Shown: positions 5,788 through 5,821 of the stretch, one piece after another
Numbering within the stretch: position 1 is the first letter of the stretch
How the letters are laid out: each line of letters opens with the position of its first letter
Origin: an uncultured Lachnospiraceae bacterium
Lineage (GTDB): Bacteria > Bacillota > Clostridia > Lachnospirales > Lachnospiraceae
DNA length: 5,821 nt
NCBI GenBank assembly: GCA_947174615.1
Contig: CAMWJQ010000281.1
Location: 1-5,821, forward strand
Direction of reading: 5' to 3'
Program-made: the position numbers and the translations under genes
The notes under the pieces: model-generated
What the model saw: only the letters and a program-made list of their open reading frames with translations
Told to the model about the DNA's origin: nothing
The model's database searches: none

Positions 5788-5816
5788 TTGACAATTTTTC
5801 TGGGATAACCTATGAT
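5788..5816 (+). promoter_or_regulatory. Consensus sigma-A promoter reading off the right edge
   Basis: Perfect TTGACA (5788-5793), 17-base spacer, TATGAT (5811-5816). Transcription would begin just past the window end, so the product is not visible. An inverted repeat, GCAAA-AA-TTTGC (5776-5787), abuts the -35 box and could be a regulator site or simply AT-rich chance. No terminator hairpin is evident between the preceding stop codon and this promoter. Confidence 0.75.
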
Positions 5817-5821
5817 AGATC

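Overview
The window looks like a chromosomal segment from an anaerobic, spore-forming member of the Bacillota, most likely class Clostridia and probably Lachnospiraceae-like. The evidence is a SpoIID-type sporulation hydrolase, purine-rich Shine-Dalgarno sites, sigma-A promoters of the TTGAtA-N17-TATaaT type, a bacteriohemerythrin, a GAF-GGDEF signalling protein and moderate GC content. The family-level assignment is an inference from style and gene content, not proven by any single marker. All supported genes lie on the + strand.

Layout. (1) Up to 968: the 3' part of a diguanylate cyclase with a GAF-like segment followed by an intact GGDEF domain; its beginning is off the left edge. (2) 969-1299: an intergenic region fully occupied by an RNA gene. 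It has a sigma-A promoter (1036-1064), a roughly 180-nt structured RNA (about 1071-1250) whose shape fits 6S RNA, and a strong hairpin terminator (1264-1290). (3) 1300-2862: a long membrane-anchored SpoIID/LytB protein with an ambiguous start. (4) 2915-3757: a six-helix YihY/BrkB-type membrane protein, probably cotranscribed with the previous gene. (5) 3758-4014: a non-coding stretch with an unexplained foldable leader (3882-3996) that contains a 29-codon open frame. (6) 4015-4770: an unrecognised protein with one membrane helix at each end. (7) 4853-5731: a two-domain protein driven by a near-ideal promoter, with an oxygen/di-iron-binding hemerythrin domain at the N-terminus and a CheC/CheX-type phosphatase domain at the C-terminus. 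(8) A consensus sigma-A promoter (5788-5816) points off the right edge to a gene not seen here.

How the parts relate. This is not an obvious single pathway. Two genes belong to signalling: c-di-GMP synthesis, and a sensor-phosphatase that could link oxygen or redox state to a CheY-like response regulator. One gene belongs to sporulation or cell-wall remodelling, one RNA probably modulates RNA polymerase in stationary phase, and two are membrane proteins of unclear role. The most distinctive items are the hemerythrin-CheC/CheX fusion with all seven iron ligands and the phosphatase Glu/Asn pair retained, and the structured leader upstream of the unknown membrane protein.
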